DNA of 51,178 bases from Alistipes sp. (GTDB lineage: Bacteria; Bacteroidota; Bacteroidia; Bacteroidales; Rikenellaceae), in assembly GCA_017646785.1 (NCBI GenBank), contig JAGCLX010000098.1:1-51178 (forward strand). Direction: 5' to 3'. The notes under the pieces are model-generated. The model saw only the letters and a list, made by a program, of their open reading frames with translations, did no database searches and was not told where the DNA came from. Positions 25,425-32,585 of the stretch are shown here, piece by piece; within the stretch, counting starts at the first letter, position 1; the number at the start of each line of letters is the position of its first letter. A program made the translations under genes and the position numbers.

Positions 25425-25448
25425 TTATTAACATTGGAGTGTTGATAA
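25425..25448. repeat. Inverted pair of DnaA-box-like words upstream of dnaB
   Basis: TTATTAACA (25425-25433) faces TGTTGATAA (25440-25448), the reverse complement of TTATCAACA. It lies in the 289-bp gap between divergent dnaB and the LolC/E-like gene, about 40 bp upstream of the dnaB -33 site. Confidence 0.35.
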
Positions 25449-25553
25449 TTTATTCAAGATGCTTGCAGTGTTGGGTGGGAGCATAGCTACTAAACCCCTC
25501 ATTACCGCCCAAGATAATAGCTCTAAGTATAAACCCAATCCTCGGCATCTCTA

Positions 25554-25584
25554 TTTGTGTTTTTCTATTTTTTTGTTATATTTG
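25554..25584 (+). promoter_or_regulatory. Consensus promoter of the LolC/E-menG unit
   Basis: TTTG at 25554-25557, a 19-bp spacer, TATATTTG at 25577-25584. Exact match to the Bacteroidota consensus; predicted leader about 37 nt. Confidence 0.65.
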
Positions 25585-25624
25585 CAAGTTGATAAATAGT
25601 GTAAAATTGTTTATACAGCGAACT

Positions 25625-26866
25625 ATGAGGACAGAGTTTTACATAGCACGACGATTGTCGAGTCGCAAAGATGGTGGCAAAGCTGGCATCATGGAGCGTG
25701 TAGCCACCGTCGCTACTGCTGTGAGCCTTATGGTCGTTGTCATAACTCTCTCGGTCGTCATAGGGTTCAAGGAGGAGCTTAATGCTATGATCTCTGGCTC
25801 GGTGAGTGATATCGTTATCACGGCACCCGAGAGCCGAGGAATGGTGTCGAGTGCATCTATCGAGCGAGGAGGATCTATCGAGCGACTGCTGCAGGATGAG
25901 CGCGTGGAGCGCTACTCGGTATATCGTGCCAAGGAGGGTGTCGTAAAGAGCGATAACAATATCGTGGGTGTTCTTCTCAAGGGTGTCGACTCGCTCTACA
26001 ACGCAGACTTCTTTGCCGAGAGCCTTATCTCTGGAGAGCTACCACGACTCACGGGTGAGCCACGCTCGAAGGATATCATTCTCAGCGAGGGTGTAGCCCG
26101 CAAGATGGATGTTGTTGTTGGAGATCGTGTTGAGATGGTCTTCATTGATACGGACGGCATGTTGTTGCGAGATAGGTTTGCCGTGTCGGGAATCTATCGC
26201 ACGGGCTTTGATGCGTTGGATAATGCCTTCGCGCTGACCGATATACGCAATGTAGCACGCCTCTACGATGGAGTCAACGAGCATATCACGGGCTATGAGG
26301 TGTGGTTGCATGAGGGTGCAGACCGCCGAACCATGGCGGATGAACTTAACTACAGCTTTATGGACCTCTACTTTGACGAGGGTATTATTGCCGAGGCCTT
26401 TGCCGTGGATAACATCTATGGAGATATCTTTGGTTGGTTGGCTACACACGATGTCAATGCGGTGGTCATCGTCGTGATAATGATTATCGTGGCGCTACTA
26501 AACATGTCTACGGCGCTGTTGATTATAGTCTTTGAACGTAAGCGCATGATTGGAGAGTTGCGCGCTTTGGGCATGCGTCGCAACTCCATTGTCGGAGTCT
26601 TTGTCTATCGCGCACTATTTATCGTATTAAGAGGTGTGGCTTGGGGTGTGTCAATAGGTGTTGTGTTGTCTGTTGTTGAGCACCTATACCATGTTGTCCC
26701 CCTCTCTACCGAAGGATATATGCTCGATGCTGTTCCTGCAGCCCTGTGTTGGGGTTGGTGGGTGTTGGCCATCGTAGCCACCATTATAATTACACTTATT
26801 GTCATGTTGTTACCCGCAGCGCTCTCTGCACGCATATCGCCTGCAGAGACCATGAGGTACGAGTAA
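25625..26866 (+). CDS. LolC/LolE-like FtsX-family ABC permease
   Basis: 413 residues. Four membrane helices in the FtsX/MacB pattern: one near the N terminus (VATAVSLMVVVITLSVVIGF), then a periplasmic domain of about 220 residues, then three C-terminal helices (VIVVIMIIVALLNMSTALLII; FIVLRGVAWGVSIGVVLSVV; WVLAIVATIIITLIVMLLP). The N-terminal FYIARRLSSRK box and the MIGELRALGMRR loop are typical of lipoprotein-releasing LolC/E proteins, which extract lipoproteins from the inner membrane. No ATPase (LolD) gene is adjacent. I chose the ATG at 25625 over an upstream TTG. menG follows after 12 bp. Confidence 0.87.
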   Translation: MRTEFYIARRLSSRKDGGKAGIMERVATVATAVSLMVVVITLSVVIGFKEELNAMISGSVSDIVITAPESRGMVSSASIERGGSIERLLQDERVERYSVYRAKEGVVKSDNNIVGVLLKGVDSLYNADFFAESLISGELPRLTGEPRSKDIILSEGVARKMDVVVGDRVEMVFIDTDGMLLRDRFAVSGIYRTGFDALDNAFALTDIRNVARLYDGVNEHITGYEVWLHEGADRRTMADELNYSFMDLYFDEGIIAEAFAVDNIYGDIFGWLATHDVNAVVIVVIMIIVALLNMSTALLIIVFERKRMIGELRALGMRRNSIVGVFVYRALFIVLRGVAWGVSIGVVLSVVEHLYHVVPLSTEGYMLDAVPAALCWGWWVLAIVATIIITLIVMLLPAALSARISPAETMRYE

Positions 26867-26878
26867 ATATTTGCGAAT

Positions 26879-27598
26879 ATGAAACCATATAACGAGGAGC
26901 AAACCAAGAAGGAGCAAGTTGAGGAGATGTTCGATAACATCGCCCCCAGCTACGACAAGCTAAACCACATCATATCGTTCAACCTCGACCGCATTTGGCG
27001 TCGTAGGGTTATGCGCATTGTGCGTCGTGCTAAGGCTGTCAAAATCATGGATATGGCCACAGGTACGGGCGATCTTGCCATAGCTATTGCAAAGTGCATA
27101 GACAGCGCTCATATCCTCGGTGTTGACCTCTCGGAGGAGATGCTTGCTGTGGCACGCCGCAAGGTGCAAAAGCTGGGTCTTGAGGAGCGCATTAAGCTTG
27201 AAAAGGGCGACGCTGAAAACCTCGCTATGGTTGAGGATGGCTCTATTGATGCTGTTACAGTGGCGTTCGGAGTGCGCAACTTCGAGAATTTGGAGCGCGG
27301 TTTAAGCGAGATACACCGCACGTTGCGTGTGGGAGGAAAGTTTGTGGTGTTGGAACTCTCGGTGCCTAAGAACAGACTCATTCGCTGGTTCTATGCCCAG
27401 TATTCGCATCGCATCCTGCCCAGCATCGGAGCTATGATATCAAAGGATAAGCAGGCATATGTCTACCTACCAGAGTCTATTGATGAGTTTCCCGAGCCTG
27501 AGCGCTTTGCTGAGATGCTGAAGGGTGTTGGATTTAAGGGTGTTAAACGCCATAAGCAGAGCTTTGGCGTAGCGCATATATACGAGGCGGTAAAGTAG
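26879..27598 (+). CDS. menG: Demethylmenaquinone methyltransferase
   Basis: 239 residues. SAM-dependent C-methylation in the last step of menaquinone synthesis (the UbiE/MenG family). MFDNIAPSYDKLNHIISF near the N terminus and the SAM-binding DMATGTGDLAIAIA are diagnostic, with VDLSEEMLAVAR, DAVTVAFGVRNFEN and LELSVPKN following. No ubiquinone genes are seen and Bacteroidota generally use menaquinone, hence menG rather than ubiE. It is in a tight unit with the permease before it and a small exported protein after it. Confidence 0.95.
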   Translation: MKPYNEEQTKKEQVEEMFDNIAPSYDKLNHIISFNLDRIWRRRVMRIVRRAKAVKIMDMATGTGDLAIAIAKCIDSAHILGVDLSEEMLAVARRKVQKLGLEERIKLEKGDAENLAMVEDGSIDAVTVAFGVRNFENLERGLSEIHRTLRVGGKFVVLELSVPKNRLIRWFYAQYSHRILPSIGAMISKDKQAYVYLPESIDEFPEPERFAEMLKGVGFKGVKRHKQSFGVAHIYEAVK

Positions 27599-27613
27599 TT
27601 GCGTTATAGGTCT

Positions 27614-28147
27614 ATGAGGGGGTTGGTTAGAGTGCTATTCATGGCTGTCGTTGCGTTTGTTGTGGGGCAGACCCCTGCTTGGGCGTGCAAGCCTCTTGCG
27701 CAGCGCATAAGCGATGGTGTGCGGATAGTTGGCGTGAGCGATGTCACACACCTCTCCACCTCGGGAATGAACCTATACCTCGACGTTGATAACGCTACGG
27801 GTCATCGCTTGGTGATACAAGAGGCCGAGGTGGATATAATCGCTGGCGGCGAGGTGCTTGCTACTGTGTTGTTGCGTGACAAGGTCGTCATCAAGCGCAA
27901 GCAGTGTTCCACGGTCCTTGTTCCGTTACGTTTCAGAGCGCGCAGCTCGTTTGTCTTGGGTAGGCTGCTGGCGCGTATGCTTGAGCGGGAGAGCGAGATG
28001 GCGGTGAGTTATAGAGTGAGGGGTGGCGTAGGCTGTTTCATGCGTAGAGTTGAGGCCGAGGAGGTTGCTGTGAGTAGTCTCTTTGAGGGAGGCGGTGTGT
28101 CGGGATTGCTGATACGTGACATAAAAAATCTTGTGGAAAATTTATAG
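27614..28147 (+). CDS. Exported protein with possible LEA14/WHy-like domain
   Basis: 177 residues from the ATG at 27614 (a TTG at 27599 directly after the menG stop is an alternative). Hydrophobic leader LVRVLFMAVVAFVVGQTPAWAC; the Cys at its end is not a good lipobox. The core MNLYLDVDNATGHRLVIQE, then AEVDIIAGGEVLATV and VLVPLRF, resembles the beta-strand pattern of LEA14/WHy domains (a strand with V-x-N, then a pi-i-i pattern). I do not recognise a specific family or function. It is probably co-transcribed with menG. Confidence 0.65.
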   Translation: MRGLVRVLFMAVVAFVVGQTPAWACKPLAQRISDGVRIVGVSDVTHLSTSGMNLYLDVDNATGHRLVIQEAEVDIIAGGEVLATVLLRDKVVIKRKQCSTVLVPLRFRARSSFVLGRLLARMLERESEMAVSYRVRGGVGCFMRRVEAEEVAVSSLFEGGGVSGLLIRDIKNLVENL

Positions 28148-28172
28148 ATTACATATTTATAAGCATTTGATT

Positions 28173-28682
28173 ATGAGTAGATTGATTAAGCTGCTGTTTT
28201 TAAGTCTTGTTGCTGTTGTCGCACTATCTGTGGAGGCTGAGGCACAGAGTATTCAGGATAAATGTGGTGAGCTTGCTGTGCGTACTATGGATGGAGCAGT
28301 GGTGCACGTCGTTGAGTCACACTCGGTCGAGAGTGCTGTTTACGATGTGGAGAGCAAGGTGCGCCGCAGGGATGTGGATGGCTATCGCGTGGTCATCTTC
28401 TCGGATAATGGCCAGTATGCAGGAGATAATGCACGCAAGGTCTTGGAGAACTTCCAGCAGACGCATCCCCATATCAATGCATATATGGTCTACGAGAGTC
28501 CCTACTTTAAGGTTTCAGTGGGTGATTGCTTGACTCTGGAGGAGGCGAGCCACCTTATGTCGCAACTTGATAGTGAGTATCCCGACCTGTTCCCTAAGCG
28601 TGAGTCTATATCGTTCGAGGCGCTTGCCAGTGTACGACCTCATGTTCGAGAATTACCCGATTCTCTCCCAGCTTTGGAGTAG
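28173..28682 (+). CDS. Exported SPOR-domain-like protein
   Basis: 169 residues from the ATG at 28173 (the frame is open from 28131, inside the previous gene). Signal peptide MSRLIKLLFLSLVAVVALSVEAEA. The core GYRVVIFSDNGQYAGDNA, then INAYMVYESPYFKVSVGD and LTLEEASHLMSQLDSEYP, follows the SPOR fold pattern; SPOR domains bind denuded septal peptidoglycan glycans. That role is inferred from the pattern only. It is 25 bp after the preceding gene and probably the last of the unit starting at 25625. Confidence 0.72.
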   Translation: MSRLIKLLFLSLVAVVALSVEAEAQSIQDKCGELAVRTMDGAVVHVVESHSVESAVYDVESKVRRRDVDGYRVVIFSDNGQYAGDNARKVLENFQQTHPHINAYMVYESPYFKVSVGDCLTLEEASHLMSQLDSEYPDLFPKRESISFEALASVRPHVRELPDSLPALE

Positions 28683-28740
28683 ATATTCAACCCAAGCAAG
28701 CGGCCAAAAAGCATAAAAACACAATTTTTAGACAAAAAAG

Positions 28741-28771
28741 TTGTAGAATTAAAAAGAGTTGTCTATATTTG
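28741..28771 (+). promoter_or_regulatory. Predicted promoter of the cysteine-rich lipoprotein
   Basis: TTG at 28741-28743, a 20-bp spacer, TATATTTG at 28764-28771. Predicted leader about 40 nt; the gene is a single-gene unit between this and its terminator. Confidence 0.55.
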
Positions 28772-28814
28772 TGGTACAGAATAGATAACTTAACACTTAA
28801 AAAATAGTAAAATT

Positions 28815-29177
28815 ATGAAGAAGTTTTTTGCATTGGCAGCTATGTTTGCTGCAGTTGTAATGGTTTCATGCTGTGGTCAGCAGAAGGCAGCAGATCAGAA
28901 TGAGGAGGCAGCACAGCAGGAGTGTTGCGCAGAGTGCGAGCAGGCATGTGAGCAGGAGTGCGAGGAGGCTTGCTGCGTAGATTGCGAGAAGAAGGAGTGC
29001 TGCACAGAGGAGTGCCCTAAGGCTGAGTGCTGCGAGAAGTGCGACAAGGCTGCTGATTGCTGCAAGAAGGAGTGTGACAAGGCTTGTGAGAAGCAGGAGT
29101 GCTGCGAGAAGGAGTGCGACAAGGCTTGCGAGAAGAAGGAGTGCTGCGAGAAGGCTGAGTGCCCCAAGGCTGAGTAA
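28815..29177 (+). CDS. Cysteine-rich repetitive lipoprotein, function unknown
   Basis: 120 residues, 27 of them Cys (22%), the rest mostly Glu, Lys, Ala and Gln. Signal peptide MKKFFALAAMFAAVVMVSC with a probable lipidated Cys19. The mature part repeats the patterns KECCEKECDKACEK and C-x3-C / CC-x2-C without aromatic residues. The underlying DNA is a degenerate tandem repeat. Cys spacing of i, i+4 would put thiols on one helical face. Metal binding (metallothionein-like) or redox buffering at the membrane are possible, but nothing proves it. It has its own promoter and terminator. I do not recognise a named family. Confidence 0.85.
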   Translation: MKKFFALAAMFAAVVMVSCCGQQKAADQNEEAAQQECCAECEQACEQECEEACCVDCEKKECCTEECPKAECCEKCDKAADCCKKECDKACEKQECCEKECDKACEKKECCEKAECPKAE

Positions 29178-29201
29178 CATACTCTGTTATCATATTTTAA
29201 T

Positions 29202-29227
29202 GCCCACCACAAGGTGGGCTTTTTTTG
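29202..29227 (+). terminator. Rho-independent terminator of the cysteine-rich gene
   Basis: Stem GCCCACC (29202-29208) with GGTGGGC (29213-29219), loop ACAA, followed by seven T. Confidence 0.92.
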
Positions 29228-29353
29228 TTATATGTGGTTATACTTCGATAATTGTTTGTTCATTTTATGGTGTAACATAGGTTTTTTAATCAGTATTTAA
29301 GCGTATTTATATGCTAAAAAGCTCATATTTTATGTCATTATGAAATAATTATC

Positions 29354-29361
29354 TAACTTTG
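29354..29361 (+). promoter_or_regulatory. Predicted -7 box of the acyltransferase gene
   Basis: TAACTTTG matches TAnnTTTG; no good -33 word. Predicted leader about 25 nt. Confidence 0.45.
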
Positions 29362-29389
29362 GCGAACTACTAACAAGAAAAATATATTT

Positions 29390-30745
29390 ATGAAAAGAAC
29401 ACCTCGTGACCATTCATTATTCCTAAAAGCTTTCCGTGTCTATTTGCAATATGTGAATTCTGGACTCTATTTTCGCAAGGAGCATATCATTGGTTTGGAG
29501 AATGTGCCTGTCGACGGCACGCCTACAGTTGTGGTGTCGAACCACCAGAATTGCCTCAATGACCCCTTGTGCGTATGTCTTAAATTGACAGATAGACGCA
29601 TGAACTTCATTGCTCGTGCTAACGTGTTCAAAAACCCAATTTTCAATAAGGCACTACGAGCTATGGGTCTTCTTCCTGCATACCGTATGAGCCACGAGGG
29701 TTTTGGTGCTATCAACAAGAATCGCTCGACGATGGATGCAGCAGGCCAGGCACTCACCGATGGCGAGACACTCATGCTCTACCCCGAGGCTGACCACCAG
29801 GATAAGCGTTGGCTTGGTACATTTAAGTTGGGTTACTTGCGTATTGCCTTTGAGGCGGCAGAGAAGATGAATTTCGAGCAGGATGTGATGATATTGCCAT
29901 CGTGCAACCACTACTCTAACTACTTCCATGCCCGCACCGATATGCTTATCAAGTTCGATAAGCCCATCTCGTTGAAGCCATACTATGAGCGATATAAGGA
30001 GTCGCCCCGTGAGGTTATGGTGGAACTCAACAACCTTGTGCGTAGCCGTATTCAGGATATGATGCTCCACGTGAGCGACCTTGAGCACTACGACCAGATA
30101 GACTTTTTGCGCGAGACGGGCTATGGCTTCAAGTATGCCAAGGAGCATGGCTTTAAGCCTAACTACTTGCCATCACGTTTGCTTGCCGATCAGCAGCTTG
30201 TCGATGGCTTGCAGAATGCTACTAAGGAGCACCCCGATGAGATGGAGCGTATATATGCCGACACAAAGGAGTATGCTTTGGGTATTAAGAAGTTAGTTGT
30301 TCGTGATTGGCTTTTCAGACGCAATCCAGGAGCTGGTGCTGCGATTCTTCGAGGTTTGGGTCTTTTGTTGCTGTTGCCCCTCTTTATCATCTCGATTATC
30401 CCTACATGTCTGTTGTTCTTGATCCCAAAGATCTTTATCAAGAAGCTTATCAAGGATCAGATGTTTGTAAGTTCGTTTAACGTAGGTGCAAGTGCCTTTA
30501 TCTCAGTGCCTATATGTATGATTGTGCCATTTGTGTTGTTGTGGGTATTCCTTAACTTCTGGTGGGCACTAGGCTATCTTGTAGCCTTCCCATTCATGTT
30601 TATCTTGGCATGGAACTACATACGCTTGTTCCATAAGTTTATTGGCTCATGTAACTTCATTCGCCGCAAGAACCGAGCAAAGATTAACGAGTTGCGCAAC
30701 CTACGCACCAGCATCTATAATCGCCTCGATGCTATATTGGATTAA
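29390..30745 (+). CDS. PlsC-like glycerolipid acyltransferase with C-terminal membrane helices
   Basis: 451 residues. Acyl transfer to glycerolipids at the inner membrane is the family role. The block I motif reads VVSNHQNCLNDPL: His and Asp are five residues apart rather than the canonical four, as in a GPAT-like branch with NHxNxLxD. Block III is LMLYPEADHQDKR, and block IV MILPSCNHYS. After about 270 acyltransferase residues come two or three membrane helices (LGLLLLLPLFIISIIPTCLL; VPICMIVPFVLLWVFLNF; LGYLVAFPFMFILAW). The exact acceptor is unknown. It is a single-gene unit closed by a terminator. Confidence 0.85.
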   Translation: MKRTPRDHSLFLKAFRVYLQYVNSGLYFRKEHIIGLENVPVDGTPTVVVSNHQNCLNDPLCVCLKLTDRRMNFIARANVFKNPIFNKALRAMGLLPAYRMSHEGFGAINKNRSTMDAAGQALTDGETLMLYPEADHQDKRWLGTFKLGYLRIAFEAAEKMNFEQDVMILPSCNHYSNYFHARTDMLIKFDKPISLKPYYERYKESPREVMVELNNLVRSRIQDMMLHVSDLEHYDQIDFLRETGYGFKYAKEHGFKPNYLPSRLLADQQLVDGLQNATKEHPDEMERIYADTKEYALGIKKLVVRDWLFRRNPGAGAAILRGLGLLLLLPLFIISIIPTCLLFLIPKIFIKKLIKDQMFVSSFNVGASAFISVPICMIVPFVLLWVFLNFWWALGYLVAFPFMFILAWNYIRLFHKFIGSCNFIRRKNRAKINELRNLRTSIYNRLDAILD

Positions 30746-30773
30746 TAGTAGAGTGGCTTAATACCAAATAAAT

Positions 30774-30807
30774 ATCCGTTGTGGCTGTATGCTGCAACGG
30801 ATTTTTT
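30774..30807 (+). terminator. Rho-independent terminator of the acyltransferase gene
   Basis: Stem ATCCGTTG (30774-30781) with CAACGGAT (30795-30802), 13-nt loop, then a T run to 30807. Confidence 0.85.
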
Positions 30808-30821
30808 ATTAGTGTGTGGCT

Positions 30822-30841
30822 ACGTTTTGGGCAGATATTCC
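30822..30841 (+). promoter_or_regulatory. Candidate AraC operator, copy 1 (upstream of the araC-type gene)
   Basis: ACGTTTTGGGCAGATATTCC. The same 20 bp, with one change, recurs at 32420-32439 upstream of the GH97 gene. It lies about 40 bp upstream of the predicted -33 site, consistent with autoregulation. Confidence 0.55.
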
Positions 30842-30880
30842 TGGCTTTTATCCCCATTTTCACAATAATCACGCAATTTA

Positions 30881-30911
30881 TTGTGCTATTATTCCTAAAA
30901 TTGTAATTTTG
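30881..30911 (+). promoter_or_regulatory. Predicted promoter of the AraC-family gene
   Basis: TTG at 30881-30883, a 20-bp spacer, TAATTTTG at 30904-30911. Predicted leader about 14 nt. Confidence 0.5.
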
Positions 30912-30928
30912 CAAAAATTGTGGCAGCC

Positions 30929-31735
30929 ATGGTCGATATAGAGCTACTTGAGAATGAGGAGATACTTCGGGACATCCGTTTCCCGCACAAGATTGAGAGG
31001 GTCACGCAGATAGTAATCACTGCGGGCAGCATCTCCTGTATTGTCGACTTCCGCCACTACTCACTCCATGCCCCCGCCATGGCGATATTCCTCCCCGATC
31101 AGGTTGTCGAGTCGATAGATGTGGATGCGGAGTTCCAGGGCTTCGGCATGGTTATAAGTGAGGAGTTCACCAACTCTATAAACCTCCCCGTGAGCCTACA
31201 GGAGCGTTTGTTTCTTAAGAACACTCAGTTTCACTCCATCTCAAATGAGGAGCTTAAGGCATACCAATCGTGCTTCGATCAGGTGTCGAGCGTGATGAAA
31301 CAGGAGGATAACCCTTATCGCGAGGAGATAATAAAACACCTCTTCTCGGCATACTACTATGGGCTGGGATACTATGTCCACAGCCAGCAGGCGGAGCATG
31401 AGGCGATGACACCACAGCAGGAGCTCTGCGAAAGGTTTATTGTCATGGTCTCGGAGAACTTCAAAAGAGAACGAGATATTGGCTTCTATGCTGATAGACT
31501 GTGTGTTACAAACAAATATCTCTCTACGCTTCTGAAGCAACACACGGGCATGACAGCGCTGGAGTGGATAGAGCGCTATGTGGTTCTCTATGCCAAGAGC
31601 TGCCTCTCCTCTACTACGATGTCTGTGCAGCAGATTAGCGACGAGCTCGACTTCCCGTCGCAGTCGGTCTTTGGCAAGTACTTCAAGCGCGTCGAGGGTC
31701 TCTCACCAAAAGCATATCGCCAGTCACTAAAGTAG
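30929..31735 (+). CDS. AraC-family transcriptional regulator
   Basis: 268 residues from the ATG at 30929; a GTG three codons earlier is possible. The N-terminal ~150 residues are a cupin-like sensor region (VITAGSISCIVDFRHYSL; MAIFLPDQVVESI). The C-terminal ~100 residues are the double helix-turn-helix: first IGFYADRLCVTNKYLSTLLK, second VQQISDELDFPSQSVFGKYF, ending with the typical GLSPKAYR. It binds DNA as an activator or repressor. A 20-bp motif upstream of this gene recurs between the small divergent operon and the GH97 gene, which points to both as targets. The ligand is unknown. Confidence 0.92.
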   Translation: MVDIELLENEEILRDIRFPHKIERVTQIVITAGSISCIVDFRHYSLHAPAMAIFLPDQVVESIDVDAEFQGFGMVISEEFTNSINLPVSLQERLFLKNTQFHSISNEELKAYQSCFDQVSSVMKQEDNPYREEIIKHLFSAYYYGLGYYVHSQQAEHEAMTPQQELCERFIVMVSENFKRERDIGFYADRLCVTNKYLSTLLKQHTGMTALEWIERYVVLYAKSCLSSTTMSVQQISDELDFPSQSVFGKYFKRVEGLSPKAYRQSLK

Positions 31736-31750
31736 CGACTGACGATATTG

Positions 31751-32149
31751 CTAATCTATCGTTGCTATGATCTCCCCTTCGTGCTCGCTTACAACCTTAT
31801 TGCCCTCTATGCGCACCTTGGTATAGGGGTGGCGATAACTCATGTAATCCACGATTAGCGCGATAATAAAGGTGTGAACCTCCTCTTTGGTGCACGCCTC
31901 ATCGTTATAAGCTATGGCGAGCGACTCCCTCCAGTAGGACACGTTGACTATGTTTCTGCACCTAGTGTTCCATCCACTTCGGCTCATCAGTGGCGGTGGG
32001 GCAACGATATTGTCTATAAGGGAGCTTTTGCCTCGTAGCTTGATGACCCGTCTATTAAGGTGTGGCATCGCATAAAACGTCTGCTTCAGACCATACGTCA
32101 GGCATATGTGGTGCAGCGGCTCGGCAAATGTAGCAACTATCTTACCCAT
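31751..32149 (-). CDS. Hypothetical protein, 132 residues
   Basis: I do not recognise this protein. It has no signal peptide or membrane helix. It contains basic stretches (LNRRVIKLRGK) and a C-terminal part rich in beta-forming residues (KVRIEGNKVVSEHEGEIIATID). It starts 2 bp after the stop of the 62-residue repeat protein, so the two are almost certainly one transcript. It converges with the AraC gene, whose stop is 15 bp away. The reading frame is intact and composition resembles its neighbours, so it is probably a real gene. Confidence 0.6.
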   Translation of the reverse strand: MGKIVATFAEPLHHICLTYGLKQTFYAMPHLNRRVIKLRGKSSLIDNIVAPPPLMSRSGWNTRCRNIVNVSYWRESLAIAYNDEACTKEEVHTFIIALIVDYMSYRHPYTKVRIEGNKVVSEHEGEIIATID

Positions 32150-32151
32150 TG

Positions 32152-32340
32152 CTACTTATCCTCGTTGTTCTCTTTCTCCTCGAGGAATGTCTCCACGAAC
32201 TTATCCTCTATCTTCTGATAGGTGCCAACCACCGTATCCTCAATCTTCTGGTATGTACCAACTACGCTATTCTCAACCTTCTTGTACGCGCCTACCACGC
32301 CCTTCTCAATTTTTGATGTCTTTGGTTTTAGCTCTGTCAT
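32152..32340 (-). CDS. Small protein of four 11-residue repeats
   Basis: 62 residues: MTELKPKTSK, then IEKGVVGAYKK, VENSVVGTYQK, IEDTVVGTYQK and IEDKFVETFLE, then a charged tail ENNEDK. The period of 11 (three helical turns) with Val, Tyr and Ile on one side and Lys/Glu on the other is the pattern of amphipathic 11/3 helices such as synuclein and apolipoproteins, so membrane-surface or lipid binding is possible; this is inference. Similar small Lys-Ile-Glu repeat proteins occur in gut bacteria, with no function known to me. It is first gene of a two-gene unit divergent from GH97. Confidence 0.72.
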   Translation of the reverse strand: MTELKPKTSKIEKGVVGAYKKVENSVVGTYQKIEDTVVGTYQKIEDKFVETFLEEKENNEDK

Positions 32341-32375
32341 AGTTCTATATAGTTTAATATGCTTGATTTCGACGG

Positions 32376-32383
32376 CAAAGGTA
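32376..32383 (-). promoter_or_regulatory. Predicted -7 box of the small two-gene unit
   Basis: Reverse strand reads TACCTTTG, an exact consensus match. The candidate AraC operator (32420-32446) lies about 40 bp upstream. No clear -33 TTTG, which fits an activator-dependent promoter. Confidence 0.45.
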
Positions 32384-32419
32384 GAGCAAATATCTTAGGC
32401 ATATTATTCCGATAAACTG

Positions 32420-32446
32420 ACGTTTTGGGCAGATGTTCCGAAACGT
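32420..32446 (+). promoter_or_regulatory. Candidate AraC operator, copy 2 (between the small operon and GH97)
   Basis: ACGTTTTGGGCAGATGTTCC (32420-32439), 19/20 identical to 30822-30841. This copy is also a dyad: ACGTTT (32420-32425) pairs with AAACGT (32441-32446), and CGTTTTGG matches CCGAAACG at 7 of 8. It lies between two divergent transcription units. Confidence 0.55.
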
Positions 32447-32585
32447 TGTGTGAGAGGTAAAATCGCTACATATTGAAGATGTTTGTGTAATCATAATACT
32501 ATTTCTTGCACCTTTAACCTAAATTTTGTACATTCGTGAACTATATACTTATGCAAGAGTCTTTAAATATTAAACTTATATAGAT

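Noticed and set aside
28866..29212. Leucine/alanine-rich and His/Ser-rich minus-strand frames opposite the cysteine-rich gene
   Set aside because: They arise from the repeated TGC/GAG/AAG codons read in reverse; the plus strand has a promoter, signal peptide, lipobox and terminator.
32106..32342. Plus-strand frame opposite the 62-residue repeat protein
   Set aside because: It is the complement of an internal repeat, has no promoter at its start, and the minus-strand frame has a clear periodic protein pattern and a -7 box.
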